Source: Copromyces sp. CBS 386.78
Lineage: Eukaryota; Ascomycota; Sordariomycetes; Sordariales; Sordariaceae
NCBI GenBank assembly: GCA_030685235.1
Contig: MU839180.1
Coordinates: forward strand, 9,246 to 73,245
Direction of reading: 5' to 3'
DNA length: 64,000 nt
The notes under the pieces were generated by a model that saw only the letters and a program-made list of their open reading frames with translations, made no database searches and had not been told where the DNA came from. Of this stretch, positions 10,881 through 23,500 are shown piece by piece (positions within the stretch are counted from its first letter, which is position 1; each line of letters starts with the position of its first letter). Position numbers and translations under genes: made by a program.

Positions 10881-11843
10881 ATGTCCGAGCGCAAAGTCCT
10901 AACTAAATACTACCCCCCGGACTTCGACCCCTCCCTCGTCGGCCGCTCTCGCCAGCCCAAACAAACCGGTCCCAAAGTCCAAACCGTCCGCCTCATGGCC
11001 CCCTTCTCCCTGCGCTGCTCCTCCTGCGGCGAATACATGTACAAGGGCCGCAAGTTCAACGCGCGCAAAGAAACGCCCGTAGACGAGCGCTACCTCAACA
11101 TCCAGATCTACCGCTTCTACATCCGGTGCACGCGCTGCAGCGCCGAGATCGTTTTTCGCACCGACCCCAAAAATCAGGACTACGCCGTCGAGAAGGGCGC
11201 CAAGCGGAATACGGAGCCGTGGCGCCGCGGGCTGGAAGGAGAATTAGACGAGACGGATGAGCAGAGATTGGATCGGATAGAGAGGGAGATGGCGGATGAG
11301 AATGGGGAGGTGGCGGCGGCTGAAGAGAGGAATGCGATGGCGGAACTGGAGCAGAAGACGGCGGACGCGAAGAGGGAGATGGCGGTTGCGGACGCGTTGG
11401 ATGAGATTCGGAGTCGGAATGCGAGACTCGAAAAAGCGCAGAGGGATGGCGGGGTGGATATTGAGAGTGTGCTTGGCGGGAGGGGATTGAGCGAGGAGGA
11501 GGAACGGAGGAGGAGAGAGGAGGAGGAGGATGCGGAGGCGGCGAGGAAGGCGTTTGAGTTTGCGAGGTTGCAGCAGAAGTTGGAGGAAGGGCCGGCGGGG
11601 GAGGAGGTGTTGGGTCTTCCTGGTGTACCTGGGGCGACGGCGGCGACAAATGGGGAGGGATCGTCGGGTTCTTCCTCGAGTGCGGCTGCTGCTGGTTCGT
11701 CAACGACCTCGGCGGCTTCGGTTTCGAACCCGACAACCGCGGCTGCGACTGATATGCCCCCTCCCAGTTTCAAGCGACAGGTCAAGAAAAAGAAGGATCA
11801 CTCGGCCTTGCTTGGAATCAAGAAGAAGCAACCCCTGGTCTGA
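10881..11843 (+). CDS. Splicing factor YJU2 / CCDC94 (CWC16 family)
   Basis: Single exon, 320 residues. The N-terminus [18 protein letters not shown] and the following block are the CWC16 signature. Two CxxC pairs (C46/C49 and C83/C86) form the zinc-binding fold and flank [13 protein letters not shown]. The conserved [19 protein letters not shown] and WRRGLEGE segment follows. A long charged helix rich in Glu/Arg (about residues 120-235) is predicted to be coiled coil. A low-complexity Ser/Ala stretch precedes the conserved basic C-terminus ([17 protein letters not shown]). YJU2 acts in the nucleus with the Prp19 complex and promotes the first transesterification of pre-mRNA splicing after Prp2 action. 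The start codon context (CCAAAATGTCC) is good, and no intron is needed. It sits head to head with another spliceosome-associated gene. Confidence 0.95.
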   Translation: MSERKVLTKYYPPDFDPSLVGRSRQPKQTGPKVQTVRLMAPFSLRCSSCGEYMYKGRKFNARKETPVDERYLNIQIYRFYIRCTRCSAEIVFRTDPKNQDYAVEKGAKRNTEPWRRGLEGELDETDEQRLDRIEREMADENGEVAAAEERNAMAELEQKTADAKREMAVADALDEIRSRNARLEKAQRDGGVDIESVLGGRGLSEEEERRRREEEEDAEAARKAFEFARLQQKLEEGPAGEEVLGLPGVPGATAATNGEGSSGSSSSAAAAGSSTTSAASVSNPTTAAATDMPPPSFKRQVKKKKDHSALLGIKKKQPLV

Positions 11844-12889
11844 GGAAACAAACTGGGCGGAAGTGAGGATAACATTGGTTTTTTTTTCCACATTAGTACG
11901 TCAGGGTGTGGAGAGGTCCCATGAATCCCAGGATGAGGATTGCAGAGATTGCAAATTGTTTGAATGTCACGAGGGTCGGCCCGCTACGACTTCTTCTTTC
12001 CGCCTTCTAGTGCACATCGCAACAAACATGATCGACGTGGATCATGGAACTTTATACCCAGTGAGTTTTCTACAGTCAATGACCACCAATTGACAAGCCC
12101 AGACACTCACATTAGTTAAGATAGAGCATTGTAGCGCAACACAGATTTTCACACGTTCAGAAGAAAAGGACACTATCAACAAGATCATTAATGAGTGTAA
12201 TCATCAATCATTTCGAGAATCTGGCGACTAATATATACAATCCCCAGAAAGTTTCCCTGCCAGATCCCGAATGTCATGGCTTTCCAGAAACAAGCCCCTC
12301 CCCCCGTTTGAATAACAACATGGCTTTCCCCTTTAGATATATGCCCTGGGAGTTCGCAAAAACCTTTCCGTCCCCCACTAACGCCGTGCCAGATAAAAGA
12401 AAACAGAAAGAGAAAAGACAAAACCCGCCAAGTGTCCCAAGCCACCAATATGCGAAGGAGATACAAACTCCTCTCAAATCGATAACCCAAATTACATGAC
12501 GATAAAACGTCAGAAAAATACAACAAACCACCGCCGAAACCCGACACCTAAAAAAGGTTTGCATGCAACATGAACCTTTTTAGCTCGATGGATCAGGTCG
12601 CGAGAGGCATCATGAGATCAGATCTCTGAAAAGATCGTGCGTCATGTGCCTGTCGCATGCATGCACACCCTGCCCCTTCCCAGCGTGCTGCAGCGTACTG
12701 CAGCGTACTGCAGCGGGCCGCTTTGACGTTTTTCAAGAGCATTGATGTCATCCTGATTATTTTGAGAAATGACGGGGGGGGAAAGCGAGCAAGGCCTTGA
12801 TCGTGGGCGCGGGTATGGTGGTGGTGAAGAGTGGAGTGTGCTTAATCAACCAATCCATTTCTCCTCACACACACACTCGGAGCCAGCTC
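11844..12889. other. Convergent intergenic region
   Basis: This holds the 3' flanks of YJU2 (+) and the small 86-residue gene (-). It includes an 11-bp-arm inverted repeat at about 12549-12583 and a 10-bp tandem repeat at 12681-12715. No coding feature is supported. Confidence 0.5.
12681..12715. repeat. Short tandem repeat, unit CAGCGTACTG x3.5
   Basis: Three and a half copies of a 10-bp unit, the first with one substitution. It is intergenic. Confidence 0.85.
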
Positions 12890-13150
12890 TCACAATGAAT
12901 GGCTGTACTCGCTATGCGAGCGAGTACCCGAGACGCCGTTAGGCAGGCTTGGTGTGGCGTTCGATTGGCTCTGGCTGTTGGAGTTATGGCTGTTGGTAGG
13001 CGAACCCGAGGACCTGGGCAGGTTTGTTTGGGAAGCCTCCATCTGGCGCTTGGTATGCTGGTGCATGGAGCGGGAGTAAGAGCCCAAGTCGAAGGGAGGA
13101 GGAGGAGACATGGTGATGGAGTAGGCAGAGTTCTGGGCAGCAGCCGACAT
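12890..13150 (-). CDS. Small hypothetical protein, 86 residues
   Basis: Single exon starting at MSAAAQNSAYSITMSPPPP. The open frame continues upstream of this ATG without a stop, but the upstream part is His/Gln/Ser-rich and looks like leader. The peptide contains a compact, unusual core (PFDLGSYSRSMHQHTKRQMEA) followed by a Ser/Asn/Pro-rich disordered tail. There is no signal peptide or membrane segment. I do not recognise a named family. The defined core and the long upstream regulatory space (over 5 kb) suggest a real, regulated gene, but conservation has to be tested. Confidence 0.5.
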   Translation of the reverse strand: MSAAAQNSAYSITMSPPPPFDLGSYSRSMHQHTKRQMEASQTNLPRSSGSPTNSHNSNSQSQSNATPSLPNGVSGTRSHSEYSHSL

Positions 13151-16100
13151 TTCTGTGTGGTGGTTTTGTTGGTGAGGTTGTTGTTGTTGGTAGATGAAGT
13201 GGTGTGCTTTTTGCGTTGGCGTTGGGCAGTTAAGCTTTTGGTTGCTCGATGTCCTGGATATGTGTTGTGGAAGGCTTGATGCAAAAGGCTTAAACGGTAA
13301 TGAGAATGACGCTAGGAAAGATAATCTAGGAAATTGTTTGGTATTGGTTGCGTTGAGCAAGTTTCATTTCAGCTGGATGAAGATGTCGAGAAGACGGATG
13401 AACGGAGGGTCTGGGGGAAGGAGGAGGAGGGGAGCTATATAATAGATGGCTTGGCTCGAAAAACCTAAGGTAATCTCATAAGGCGAACAGCACGCTAGGG
13501 CGGGAATGGGTTTGCACTGATGCGCTGATGCGGCCCACACTAAACCCAAGGTAGGGGGGTATCAAGAGGGGCCAAGGAGCCAGCAGCTGGGGCAACGGTT
13601 GGTCGGACACACAAAAAGAAGTGGAAGGGGGTGGTCAGAAGATGGGATGGAGACCGAGTTTGGCGAGGGTCTGGAAAGAAAGCCGTGCAAGGAAGCAGTG
13701 CCAGAGTGCCAGAGTGCCAGAGTGCCAGAGTGCCAGATTGCCCAAGTGCAAGGACGGGAGGGGTGAAGAGATTCGTTTTCTCTTCCCCCGCGGTCCCTCT
13801 CTTTCCCTGGACGACTCCGTCACCGTGAGGTGATCTGCGTTCCCCTCTTTTTCACTCTTTGCTCTGTGGGTTTATTTTTTTTTCGCCCGCGGCTGTCAGA
13901 TCTCGGGTGGCAGAGAAGCCAAGAAGGGGTCAATGGGAAGGGCGTGCACAGCAAACCCACCCGGTGGTGCCGTCAACTCGCACCCCCCACCTTCCTGCCC
14001 AACAGAACGATGACTAAGGAGAAGAATTCCCGTACCTCTTCTCTTGTGTCGTCTTCAAGTCCAGCACAATGCGTCTTTTTGGCAATGCTACCCACAACTG
14101 CACGGGTTTGTCTGTTTCGATTGGTGATCGACAGTGATGAACGCCGTTAACATGGGGGACCGTGGCCTTCTATGTACGGGCTGCACGAGATGGCGTAGTA
14201 GCTCCGCCTCTGATCCAATGATCCAATCAATCTTGACTGGCTTGTAGCCGACACGATATGGCTCCTTCAGGCCGTTGTGAGTCCCCGTGGTACACGTCCT
14301 CGGCGCGACGGCCTAGACGGCAAAGTGAAGAGACGGTAAGATGACCCATAGTAGGTGATGTCAACCTCGCAAGTAGTGTTGCGTAGACGGGAGGAGTGGG
14401 TGCTATAGTCGTGAGATACGGTAGCATCTGCTGAAGCCATGAAAGCCATGAGAGCGTATGGGGGAGATTCCGCCTACGGATTCCAATGGTTCTTCTGGAG
14501 CAAGTAACCGACGCCCAAAGGGGCAAGACCCTGCTGATCCCAGGTCATTGAAGGTCTTGGGGAGATTGATGATGTTTGTAGATGAAGTGGAAGTCATTCT
14601 ATTGGCCACTAGCTCAGGGCAGGAGAGCGCGAGGAAGATCATTGTGGGTATTTGCACGCCGGTAGTTTCACCAGAGCTCATTCGGAACCGTGGAGCATAC
14701 GTGGAAGTGGAAGGGGAAATGAAGGGATTCCGTGTGCGGTACGGTGACGGACTGGCGCAAGGCGGAAGAAGAAGGAAGAAGGGAGCAGCCTGTGACGCGG
14801 GAGACCGAGAGAGGCGAAGTGTGTGCGTGCCCGTGAGTTGCAAGTGTGTGCACAGTACCTACCTCTCTACGCTACCAATATCTGGGGCTTACCATCTGAT
14901 AACCTGACGACAGCAGCATCAGTCCTTTGTCGTGACTGCAGGCCAGAAACAGCGATCGGCGTATTTCCCGTGCCCGTGTTGAGAAGGGATTCGCGGTTTG
15001 CCATGATGTCAATGGTTGAACGACCAAAGAAGCGGACCCCTCTGCTCCTCGAATGCTGCCTTCCCCCTCTCTAATGCAGGGAGAAAGGGTTCTGGCCGCA
15101 ATAGTCGATGCCTATCAATACACAGTATCTGGTGTTGACGGTTGGGCGACGCATTGTTAAGGAGAAGCCATTTCGACACAGTATGGCCGCCTTTTTTTCG
15201 GTTGTCAGCTCGCATTTACTAACTTGTCCGCGACTCGGAAGCCACAACGGCAAGCTGAAAAGTTGGGCCACCGGCCAATGGCTCTTGGACGGGTGTTTCG
15301 CTTGAAGGACCGGGGGGGTCGAGGTTTCGAGGAGGAGGGAGTAGGACCAAAAGTTGGCAGGCCGGCATGGCTGGCGCCGGGAAGCCAGGACAGCGACCAG
15401 GGAAAACATGGCATTTCCGTGTTTACCATTGGAATGAAGCCATTTTGAGTCTGCTGGGGATTGGGCATTTTTACAAATTCCCATTCGGGCCGCCCAAGGT
15501 CCCTGCGTGGCCTTGTTATCGGAGAGTGGTATCACAGTGGGATAGCTGGCACATGGCGCCTACCGAACTTGCACAGGCCTCATCCTAATGACAGCCGAGT
15601 CGAAGGTGAAGCCTCAAAGTGGAGCTAATTGCACATGAGAGAGCAGATCGAGAAACTTCACCGAGTTCTAGGTTGAGACAGGACAGCACAAAAGCAATAC
15701 GGGCCAAATGAAACGAACGAAAGCTCCCGGAAAGTAGAGGTAAGGTAATGACGATGTGCTGATGGCTGCCAGTCGCAACTGACCTGAAAACCACCCACTC
15801 AGTACGGTGGAAAAAAAAACAAAAAACAAATTCAAAAAAAATCAAAAAAATCAGCATCGTTCTTTCCCTTGTGGACAGCGAACGGTGTTGGCGAGTCGGC
15901 GAGGCATAAACGACGAGTTTTCTTTGCGAAAAGCTGTTGAGGTCAGAAGGCGCCACCCATGCGGCGAGGTAGGATGACATCAGTGTCGTAAGAGCCAAGA
16001 CCTGCTAGCGCTGTGTCTGCCCCACAGTACTTGCCGTGCCCCTGTCGACAGCTGGCTGAATTTGCAACTCTTTGCTCCGCCTTTCCCATTCTTTTGGATT

Positions 16101-18678
16101 TCCGTCTAAAATTTTGGAGACGGGCCAAAGTCTGCCTGCCCTGCCTGCCACTTTCTCTCTTCGGTCTGCCCGATCATTCCATCTCTTCCGCTCTCGGCTG
16201 CTGTTTCCTTTGCGCATGGATTGCAAGTCACGGCTGCTTCCTTTTGTACTCTTGGCTTTGCCGTTCCTGCCTTCCAGGTTCCCAGCGATGAGGAAAGGAG
16301 TGGGTCAGTGGGTGGTCTCGAACGAACCTAGGATTGCCGATTCTGGAGGAGAAGCGAGAAGCACCAGTCCGGCCCTCGGTGCAGGAACCTTGAACACTCA
16401 TTGGCTTGTTTGGCACATGGATTGAAGCTTAACCCAACAAAGTGACGCCAGAGCCGACCTCACTTCACGATGTCTCCTTGTGCGACCAAACAAACGGTAA
16501 ACAAATCGCCTCCGCGGCCCATTGTCGTCATTGCTTGACGTCTCAACCTCCCACAAACACATGGCCTCTTAGTCCCTTCCTTAACACCGAACAAAGGAGC
16601 TGCTTTGATGATGATGATGATGATCTCCCAATAGTTTCTCTGGTCCCGTCGTCTCCCATGGACCCTCTGCTGTCAAAGGCATTCTAGAACCTCATCCTGT
16701 GCCGTCATCATCAAGGGAGCATGAATGCGTGGGGAGCCGCCAACGGCACCGAACGACAGGGGAAAAAAGCCCGTCGCGTCACCCCGTTCTTCTGCCCGTA
16801 TTGGGAATAATGGACCCCTGAACTCGGGGACCTGGCGCTGCCGGCAAACTGACATTAGTGCGCGGCTCTATCATCGCAGCCTCCGGGCGCAATGCCCGCC
16901 TTTGACGTCAAACGGCCTTTTCTCCGGCTCCCCCATCTCAGCCCTCTTCTGACGCAGCCCGCTGACGCTGACGGGCGGCTCACGGCGATAAGTCCGGCCT
17001 CGCTTGATCGCCACTGCAACAACACTCTATTCTTCAGTTTGCACACCCCCCCCCCCACCCTTCTCCCCTCTGGCTCCTACCGACTGACGTCGCTGTCCGT
17101 AACACGTCCCCTTCGGTTCCGTCTCCCCGTCCCGCCGATGACAGCATCGCAAACGTCCCCAAAGATGAGATGACCTCAAGCTGTCCTTTGTCGTCAACAA
17201 CGGCGTCAGCTCTGGCATCATTGTACGACGTGTTTGTGCCTGTGTCCTTCTCCCCTTGTCGACCGGACAACGTCACTCGTGAAAGAGGCGGCTACCAGGT
17301 AACCTATGATGCTGTCGTCCCTAACGTTGTTAGCTCCTGTTCACTCACGTCTGTGGGACATCATAGGGTGGCGTCACGCAGCCGCATTTGGGTTGGCAGG
17401 TTGCGACCCCTAAAAAAGAGGGAACGCGCACCGCTACGTATGCAGAATCTGGGTAAGGTGAGATGTTATGCTTCTCGTCATCGACTGAACATCAAAAGGA
17501 CGTTGACCGCCCTCGACCAGAACACTTTGTCCGAAGCTGAAATGCAGCTGGAATTGGAGCAAAAGATACGGCATGAAGCTGAGTTCATTTTGCTTAAAGG
17601 AGCCTATCTTGTGTCAGTTTCGTGTAAACAGAATCAGCGAAGGGTCATGGATGTCTCTCTTACCACGGTTTGCATTTCACCAAGATGCGGTCTCAAATCT
17701 TTCATGGTTTGGCCCACCTCAGCTCATCACACAAGTGTAACTTTCCACGGCAGCCAAAATCCCTCGAGTGTTTCATTGAGCAAGTTCCAAAATATCAAAA
17801 AGATTAAAAAATCCGAGTACGGATTTTCCATAACGACAGACCGCTGACCTACACCCGGGTGTTGTCCTGCAAAGAGAAGGGCACAAATGCTTAGCGCCAT
17901 CAAGTCTCCGAGCAGACTGCGAATGTCTACACTAGTTTTCCTCTTCCTGATTGGTCTACCAGTCACAGCCTCCGGAATCTGATCCGGCAAAGTTGGCATC
18001 CGATTGCCACACCGGCAACTGGCAGCTCGAGCTTGTCGGTGGGCCAAGGCCACTCGGAATGGAGCTTGTCATCCCGGAATGCCCTCCTTCCGACAGCTGC
18101 CCCTCAAAAGCACAAATCAGGGGCGCACAGTGCAAAGGGTCATAGGATCCGATCCTCAGGGTCCTGGGCACATGTTGGGGATCCCGAGGTTGTCTTTTTT
18201 TGAGGGCATTCGTGGGTCTTTTTCAACCACTTGCCCAAAGTGTCCAAGTCACGACGGCATCAGGCCACCATTCCGGGGCAAAAACCAAGGCCGCTCTCGC
18301 AGAAAATCCTGCACGGTGCAATCACGTCAACCTGTTGTGTCGAGACGCTGAGGGCATTGATAAGCCCTCCTGACTTCATGAGATGGAATGAACCCTTGGA
18401 CCCTCTCATCTGACTCGCTTTGTTCATAAACATATCTCCTTTTCACCGGGTCGGCCAGTTAAGGTAAAGTTATTAGTCATGTGTGCGTAAACGTGATGTG
18501 CGGTCTTTACTCCTCCACCATGAGTTTTGTACGATTTTACACGCCTTTAACCGGTAGATCCGTGCTGCCATCAACAGAGTTTTCTTCACCTGTGATCCCG
18601 TCGGTGTTGTTGGGAATGGGACGGCTCGAGTCAAGTGTAGGTCTGTCTGTCTGTCTCGTGAGTCGTGACTCGGTGAGT
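13151..18678. other. 5.5-kb gene-free interval
   Basis: No frame shows a recognisable domain or a supported exon structure. It contains an 8-bp tandem (AGTGCCAG) at 13697-13736, a GATGAT run at about 16607-16624 and a poly-C tract at about 17046-17056. The longest open frame (17170-17847, +, 225 codons) has no known motif and reads like chance. The interval probably contains the promoter and long leader of the small gene at 12890-13150; a non-coding transcript cannot be excluded. Confidence 0.5.
13697..13736. repeat. Tandem repeat, unit AGTGCCAG x5
   Basis: Five perfect consecutive 8-bp copies in intergenic DNA upstream of the small gene. Confidence 0.95.
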
Positions 18679-19836
18679 CTACTCATCCTCATCTTCTGCA
18701 TCAGTGTGGTAGTCAAACGCATTGGGCACCGCAATGGGCGCGTCCACTTCGTCTTTGTCCACTAGCCCAGCCACTCCTCCTTTCTTTTCTTGTTGTTCGG
18801 TTTGTTGAGGCTGCTTTGCTTCTCGTTGCTGTTGCTGTTGCTGCTTTTGCCCTTGCTGGTGCTGCTGATGTTGCTGCTGTGCAACATCAAGATGCAAAGG
18901 AGCCCCCAACCCAACCAACAACTGCGCTCCCGCATCCGACGCCTGTCTCCCCCTCAACAGCGCCGTCATGACCTGCGCCCACTCCCATGGCCTCTCCCTT
19001 GATCCAGGTAAGCTATTAAAGTACTCCCACCCCATCACCCCTCCGAACCTCGGATGCCTTCCCACCAGCAGCGGCAACACGCCCGCCAGCGCCGGCCAGG
19101 CGACCCAACCCCCGCCGTTCTCCGGGTTCGTGATCAATCCGACCACAATCTTCTCCGGCGCCCACCCTTTGATCACCATCATCTCGTACATGACCGGATT
19201 ACCACAATCCCCCCACCCGCAGTAGAACTGCGTGTTATACCACGCTATCTCCTGCCCGCGCATCACCTCCAAAGCCTCGTAGTCGAAGCCCGACAAGTTG
19301 TGTTGCGGGTTCAGCATCGCAGCCGCTACGGGCGCGAGGGTGATGAGGAAATCCGGCCCGAAGTCCTTGCGGAGGCGGTCGATGAGGTGGATTACCCCCG
19401 AAAGGGACATTTCTTCTTCGACATCCAGGTCGAGGCCGTCTAGTCCCCGCTCCTGAATCAGGCGTCTAAGAGGCTGGTAGTACCGCTCGAAACGGGCCAT
19501 GCCTTGGACATCAGAATCTGGATCGGAGACGTCGAGGCGTTCGAAGCTGCCCTTGGCTGCGCCGCCGAGCATGCCGAGGACTTTGATGCCTGATGCTTGG
19601 AGGATGCGGAGTTCGGCCCATAGGGTTGTGAAGCGCGAGTGTGAGGGCGGGTGGTCGTTGAGCGTGATGCCCTGGGGGTCGGAGTTGATGTGGATGGCGG
19701 CGAGGATCAGGTGGGTGAGGTGGATGCCGGGTTTTTGGAGGAAAGGGAGGACGGAGATGGGGTCGCCCGAGGGGGTGTGGTGCGTTTGGTAGTAGGTTAT
19801 GAGGCGAGGAACGTGTTGGTGGGGGAGGGGGGGCAT
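18679..19836 (-). CDS. GH18 hydrolase, cytosolic ENGase-like
   Basis: Single exon, 385 residues. The GH18 catalytic motif DGxDxDxE is intact at residues 133-140 (DGLDLDVE), with E140 as the expected proton donor. The barrel strands around it read LITYYQTHH near the N-terminus, IKVLGMLGGAAKGSF at about 84-99 and FLITLAPVAAAML after the active site. This pattern matches endo-beta-N-acetylglucosaminidase-like fungal GH18 proteins, which release N-glycans between the two core GlcNAc residues, rather than secreted chitinases. There is no signal peptide, so the enzyme is expected in the cytosol, where a role in degrading misfolded glycoproteins is known for related fungal proteins. The C-terminal 75 residues are a Gln/His-rich tail encoded by CAG/CAA repeats plus an acidic end (DAEDEDE), outside the barrel. 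Chitinase activity cannot be excluded. Confidence 0.82.
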   Translation of the reverse strand: MPPLPHQHVPRLITYYQTHHTPSGDPISVLPFLQKPGIHLTHLILAAIHINSDPQGITLNDHPPSHSRFTTLWAELRILQASGIKVLGMLGGAAKGSFERLDVSDPDSDVQGMARFERYYQPLRRLIQERGLDGLDLDVEEEMSLSGVIHLIDRLRKDFGPDFLITLAPVAAAMLNPQHNLSGFDYEALEVMRGQEIAWYNTQFYCGWGDCGNPVMYEMMVIKGWAPEKIVVGLITNPENGGGWVAWPALAGVLPLLVGRHPRFGGVMGWEYFNSLPGSRERPWEWAQVMTALLRGRQASDAGAQLLVGLGAPLHLDVAQQQHQQHQQGQKQQQQQQREAKQPQQTEQQEKKGGVAGLVDKDEVDAPIAVPNAFDYHTDAEDEDE

Positions 19837-20532
19837 TGTTGTTGTTGTTTGTTTTTTGGTGACGATGTTTCGGGCTGGTGATGAATCGGATTGGTGTTGA
19901 AGTGAAGTCGACTGGCCGTCGTCGATCTAGCAGATGGTTAAGCAATGAAAGAGCAAAGGGAATTCCGTATGAAAAATATCCAAAATCAGAGTTCAACGAC
20001 TCGGACCTGATGGGAAAAATATGTCGCAGTTGAACTTTGAGCAAAGGTTGTTCATGGCAAGTGAGGCTGTATCAGGTCGGCCTACATCGGCAGTGTAAGC
20101 CCAACAGCGAACTGTCCAAATTCCAGCTGGTGGCGGTTGCCTTGTACGCACCTGGCAGCTGCCTGACCTTGTAAGCCACCAATCAGCGAACAGTACGGCT
20201 TCTTAACTCCGCTTCACCTCCTCACCTCTTGCCAATTTGATCTCGTAGCTTCTCACCTTACAATCACTCATTCTTCAATTGTTTCAATCAAACTGTTGTC
20301 AAACGAAAATCACCAGCTATCCTTTGTGTTGTTTGTGTCTCGATATGTACAAGAAAAACGCGCCGAGCTTTGCTTCAGCCGAAAAGCAAACGCCGGGTAT
20401 GATTGAAAGAAACATGCCACATCCATCCAACAGATATCAGAAACAATGACAGAACCGCCCACAAATTATACCAACAACGCCTTCGAAACCCCATGACTTC
20501 TCACCCTATTATCATTATTTCATCGCAAAGAC
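19837..20532. other. Tandem-gene spacer
   Basis: This contains the promoter and leader of the GH18 gene and the 3' flank of the 1289-residue gene, both on the minus strand. No other feature is seen. Confidence 0.5.
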
Positions 20533-23500
20533 CTATGCGCGCACCGAGCTTGGACTTGCCCCCGACGGCCGGCCAGGGAAATTAATCAAGAAGCCGTCCC
20601 GATCATAAAGCCCGAGACTCTCATTACTCTGCCTCCGCCGCTTTCCCTTCGGCGTCACGTACACCGTGCCCGTCTGAGCCTGCTTCGACCTCGGCGACGG
20701 CGATGGCGGGGGCGAATTCACCGTCAGCCCAATACTGATAGGAGACGAATTGGGCAACGCAAATCTGACCGGAAGCTTCCTCTTCCTCTCCTCGTCTTCG
20801 CCCTCTTCCTTCTTCCTGCCCGCCCAAAAGCCACTACTGCCCTGCTTTTGGGCAGGACCATTAACATTACCAGCTCCTTGGCCTTCATTTTTGTTCTTGT
20901 CATCATCGTCATCGTCGTCGTCGAACTGAAACCGACTCTTCAAAATGTTGACGTTAATCGGGCTGGGACTCCCCAATACGCGACTACTGCCGTAACCACC
21001 TAGGCTTCGGTGATGTCCATGGGCCGGAGTCAACGTTATCCTCTGCGGCGACCCAGATCGGGATATCGACACGACTCTTCCTATCCCTGAGCCCGAGCCC
21101 GAACCCGAACCCGAACCGGTCCGCGAGTGGTGCGCGTTCACTTGCCCTGATGTGATCGGGCGCACCCCACTACCGCTTCCGTTTCCGCTTCCACCCGCTC
21201 TCTTCAAAGCTTTCGGTGTCGACGGCGTCGATGGTACAGCTCCAGCCCCGCCGCTCAGTGCAAACAGATAATTCCTGCTCCCGCTTCGCCGATGGCCATA
21301 ACTATGGTGACTATCCCGCCTCGGATTGGGGTTGAACCCGCCACCTCTAAGTGACGGGCCGGCAGTTGCCACTCTGCTATTCCTCCTGCTCAGATTGCCA
21401 TTGCCGCCTCCGTCAACAACGTCGGTGTTGATGCTGCTTACGCTGGATGCCGTGCTGAGCACGCTGTTCATGCGTCGAAGCTGGGCGATGGTGGTGGCTA
21501 TGGGACTGGCTTTTGGCGTCATGGCTGACGTATTTTCTTTGTCATCATCCTTTTCAACCTCTTCGACGTCTCGCCGCGCTGACAGTACCGACACCCTGTT
21601 GTTGGTATTGGCAGTACGCGAAGTGCGGCGAGAGGGGGTCTGTTGGTGGGCTCCGGCAAAGAGGATCGAGTTCCTCTGGAAATTGGCCGCGTTGAGAGCT
21701 TGCGCAGCTGCTAGTCCCACACTGGTTGGCGATGGCGGGAGGGATGCCCGGGTGGGACTGGACGGAATGGGTATCGTGAACGTCGGTACCGGTGCTGGGC
21801 TGAAGGCTTCGTTGGCTGCAATGTCTTGCGAGTATATGGATGATGATTCACTAGCTTTGCGTTCTTGTTGCTGTAATGACCACTGTCGGGACAGGCGCGA
21901 ACCTGAGCGTGGTGTTGGCGAAGGGGGCTGGTAGGTGTTGCCGTCGTCTGTTCCAGTGTGTGCATTTATGAAGGGCCAGCGACGCTCGCGCTCGGGAGTT
22001 TGAGCTACCCCCGACCTGACTGGTGATTTGCTCTCTGCCACCACTGTCTTGGCATCGACATATCTGTGTTGTGTTGGCGGTGGGAGTACTATTGAGTTCA
22101 ACAGCGTGTTGTTATAGGTGGTGCTCTTGTTGGGTGGTGAGCGGAGCCCTCTGGGAGTTTCCCTGGATATCATGGAGCCCGAAGACGATGTCGGACTTGC
22201 GGAGTCTGTCGACGTCTGAAGAGAAGTTGGGCTGACTGGTACCTGGAAGGGATCGGCCATTGCAGTATGCCATGTGCCACAGCTGGCTTGGGCAATCACG
22301 CAGTTCTTCCCGGAAGGCACTCCTGGACACGGCAGTAGCCTAGTGGGCATCGATGGCATGGGGCCGATTGGTTCTTGTGCTATGATGGACTTTCGCACAA
22401 ACGATCTCCTGTTGTTCTCAGCCTCGCCTTGAGATTTTGTCGAAAGAGGTCTTGGTCCAGGACACCCGTAGCTCGTGAAGGGCCGGGTAGAGGATCCAGA
22501 GGGTAGAGAAGGTGCAGATGCAGCAACAGCGGACAGGGGAGCGGGCAAGGTGAATCGCTCGTTGTTGAGCGTGGAAGTCTGTAGGGTGACCGCGGGTCTT
22601 CCGGTTCCTGCCACCATAGCAGCACGGTCAGGGGATGGCGTCTTAGTCCCTGCCGATACTCTTGCTCCCCCTTCAGATGCTTCGTCCTCGCTGTGAATAG
22701 TGGAAAGAGATGCTGCCGAGGTCATAGAGCTGCGGTTCGACGGCATATCCACAGTCAAGAGGAGCATCTCGATATCTGTCTCGGCAACGCTAGAAGTCCC
22801 GGCTATGCTCGAGACCCGGCTTGGGCTCGTCAGTCCTGACGGCATCTCCGAGTAGGCAGGCTCGGCCAGGAGACTATCCGGCTCCGAGGACAATGATTCC
22901 CGTGAGTCGGGCCGCTGCTCCTGCTCCGCTGGTTTGGGAACGAGCGTTAGCGGTGCCACGAGACCACTGCTTGATGGACTGATAACGGGGAGTTCATGTT
23001 CCGCTCGAGTCCTTCGAGTTTCCTTGAGAGACTCGCTCCGTCGAAGACCAGGGTCGCGGCTTTCCTCGAGTCTCTTGGCCATATGCAGAGACAGACCTCG
23101 ATGGGGACCAGATGCCGCTGCTATTGTCGCCCGGTTTCGCCGCGACACTCCGCTGGTACCGCCTTCCAGAAGCCTCCTCTCCGTTGACCTGAGAATATCG
23201 GAGAGTGTCGACTCCGTTGATACCTGTCTGTTCTTCGTCGAGGTTGACTGCGTTCTAGGTATGGGAGTAGGCCTATCAGGGCTAGTAGTAGGGCTTGGGT
23301 TCGTGACCCTCAAGATCCTCTGCGGCTCGCTCTTGGTGTGTCTGTGTTGAACGACGAACCCTCCCCCCGTTCCGGCTTGTCCTCTCACTACCGCGGGCTG
23401 GGGAGGCTCGGGTAGCCGTCCCTCCATCGCGCCATAGGCAGATCTGATAGCACGTCGGCCGCTATCAGTAGAAGGAATCCCAAGACGACCCGTCATCGTC

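Noticed and set aside
12549..12583. Inverted repeat around CTAAAAAAGGTT / AACCTTTTTAG
   Set aside because: The arms are about 11 bp and AT-rich; this is not unusual enough, and rho-independent terminators do not apply to this genome.
17170..17847. 225-codon plus-strand open frame
   Set aside because: No domain, no splice pattern, and composition unlike neighbouring genes; judged chance within a long intergenic interval.
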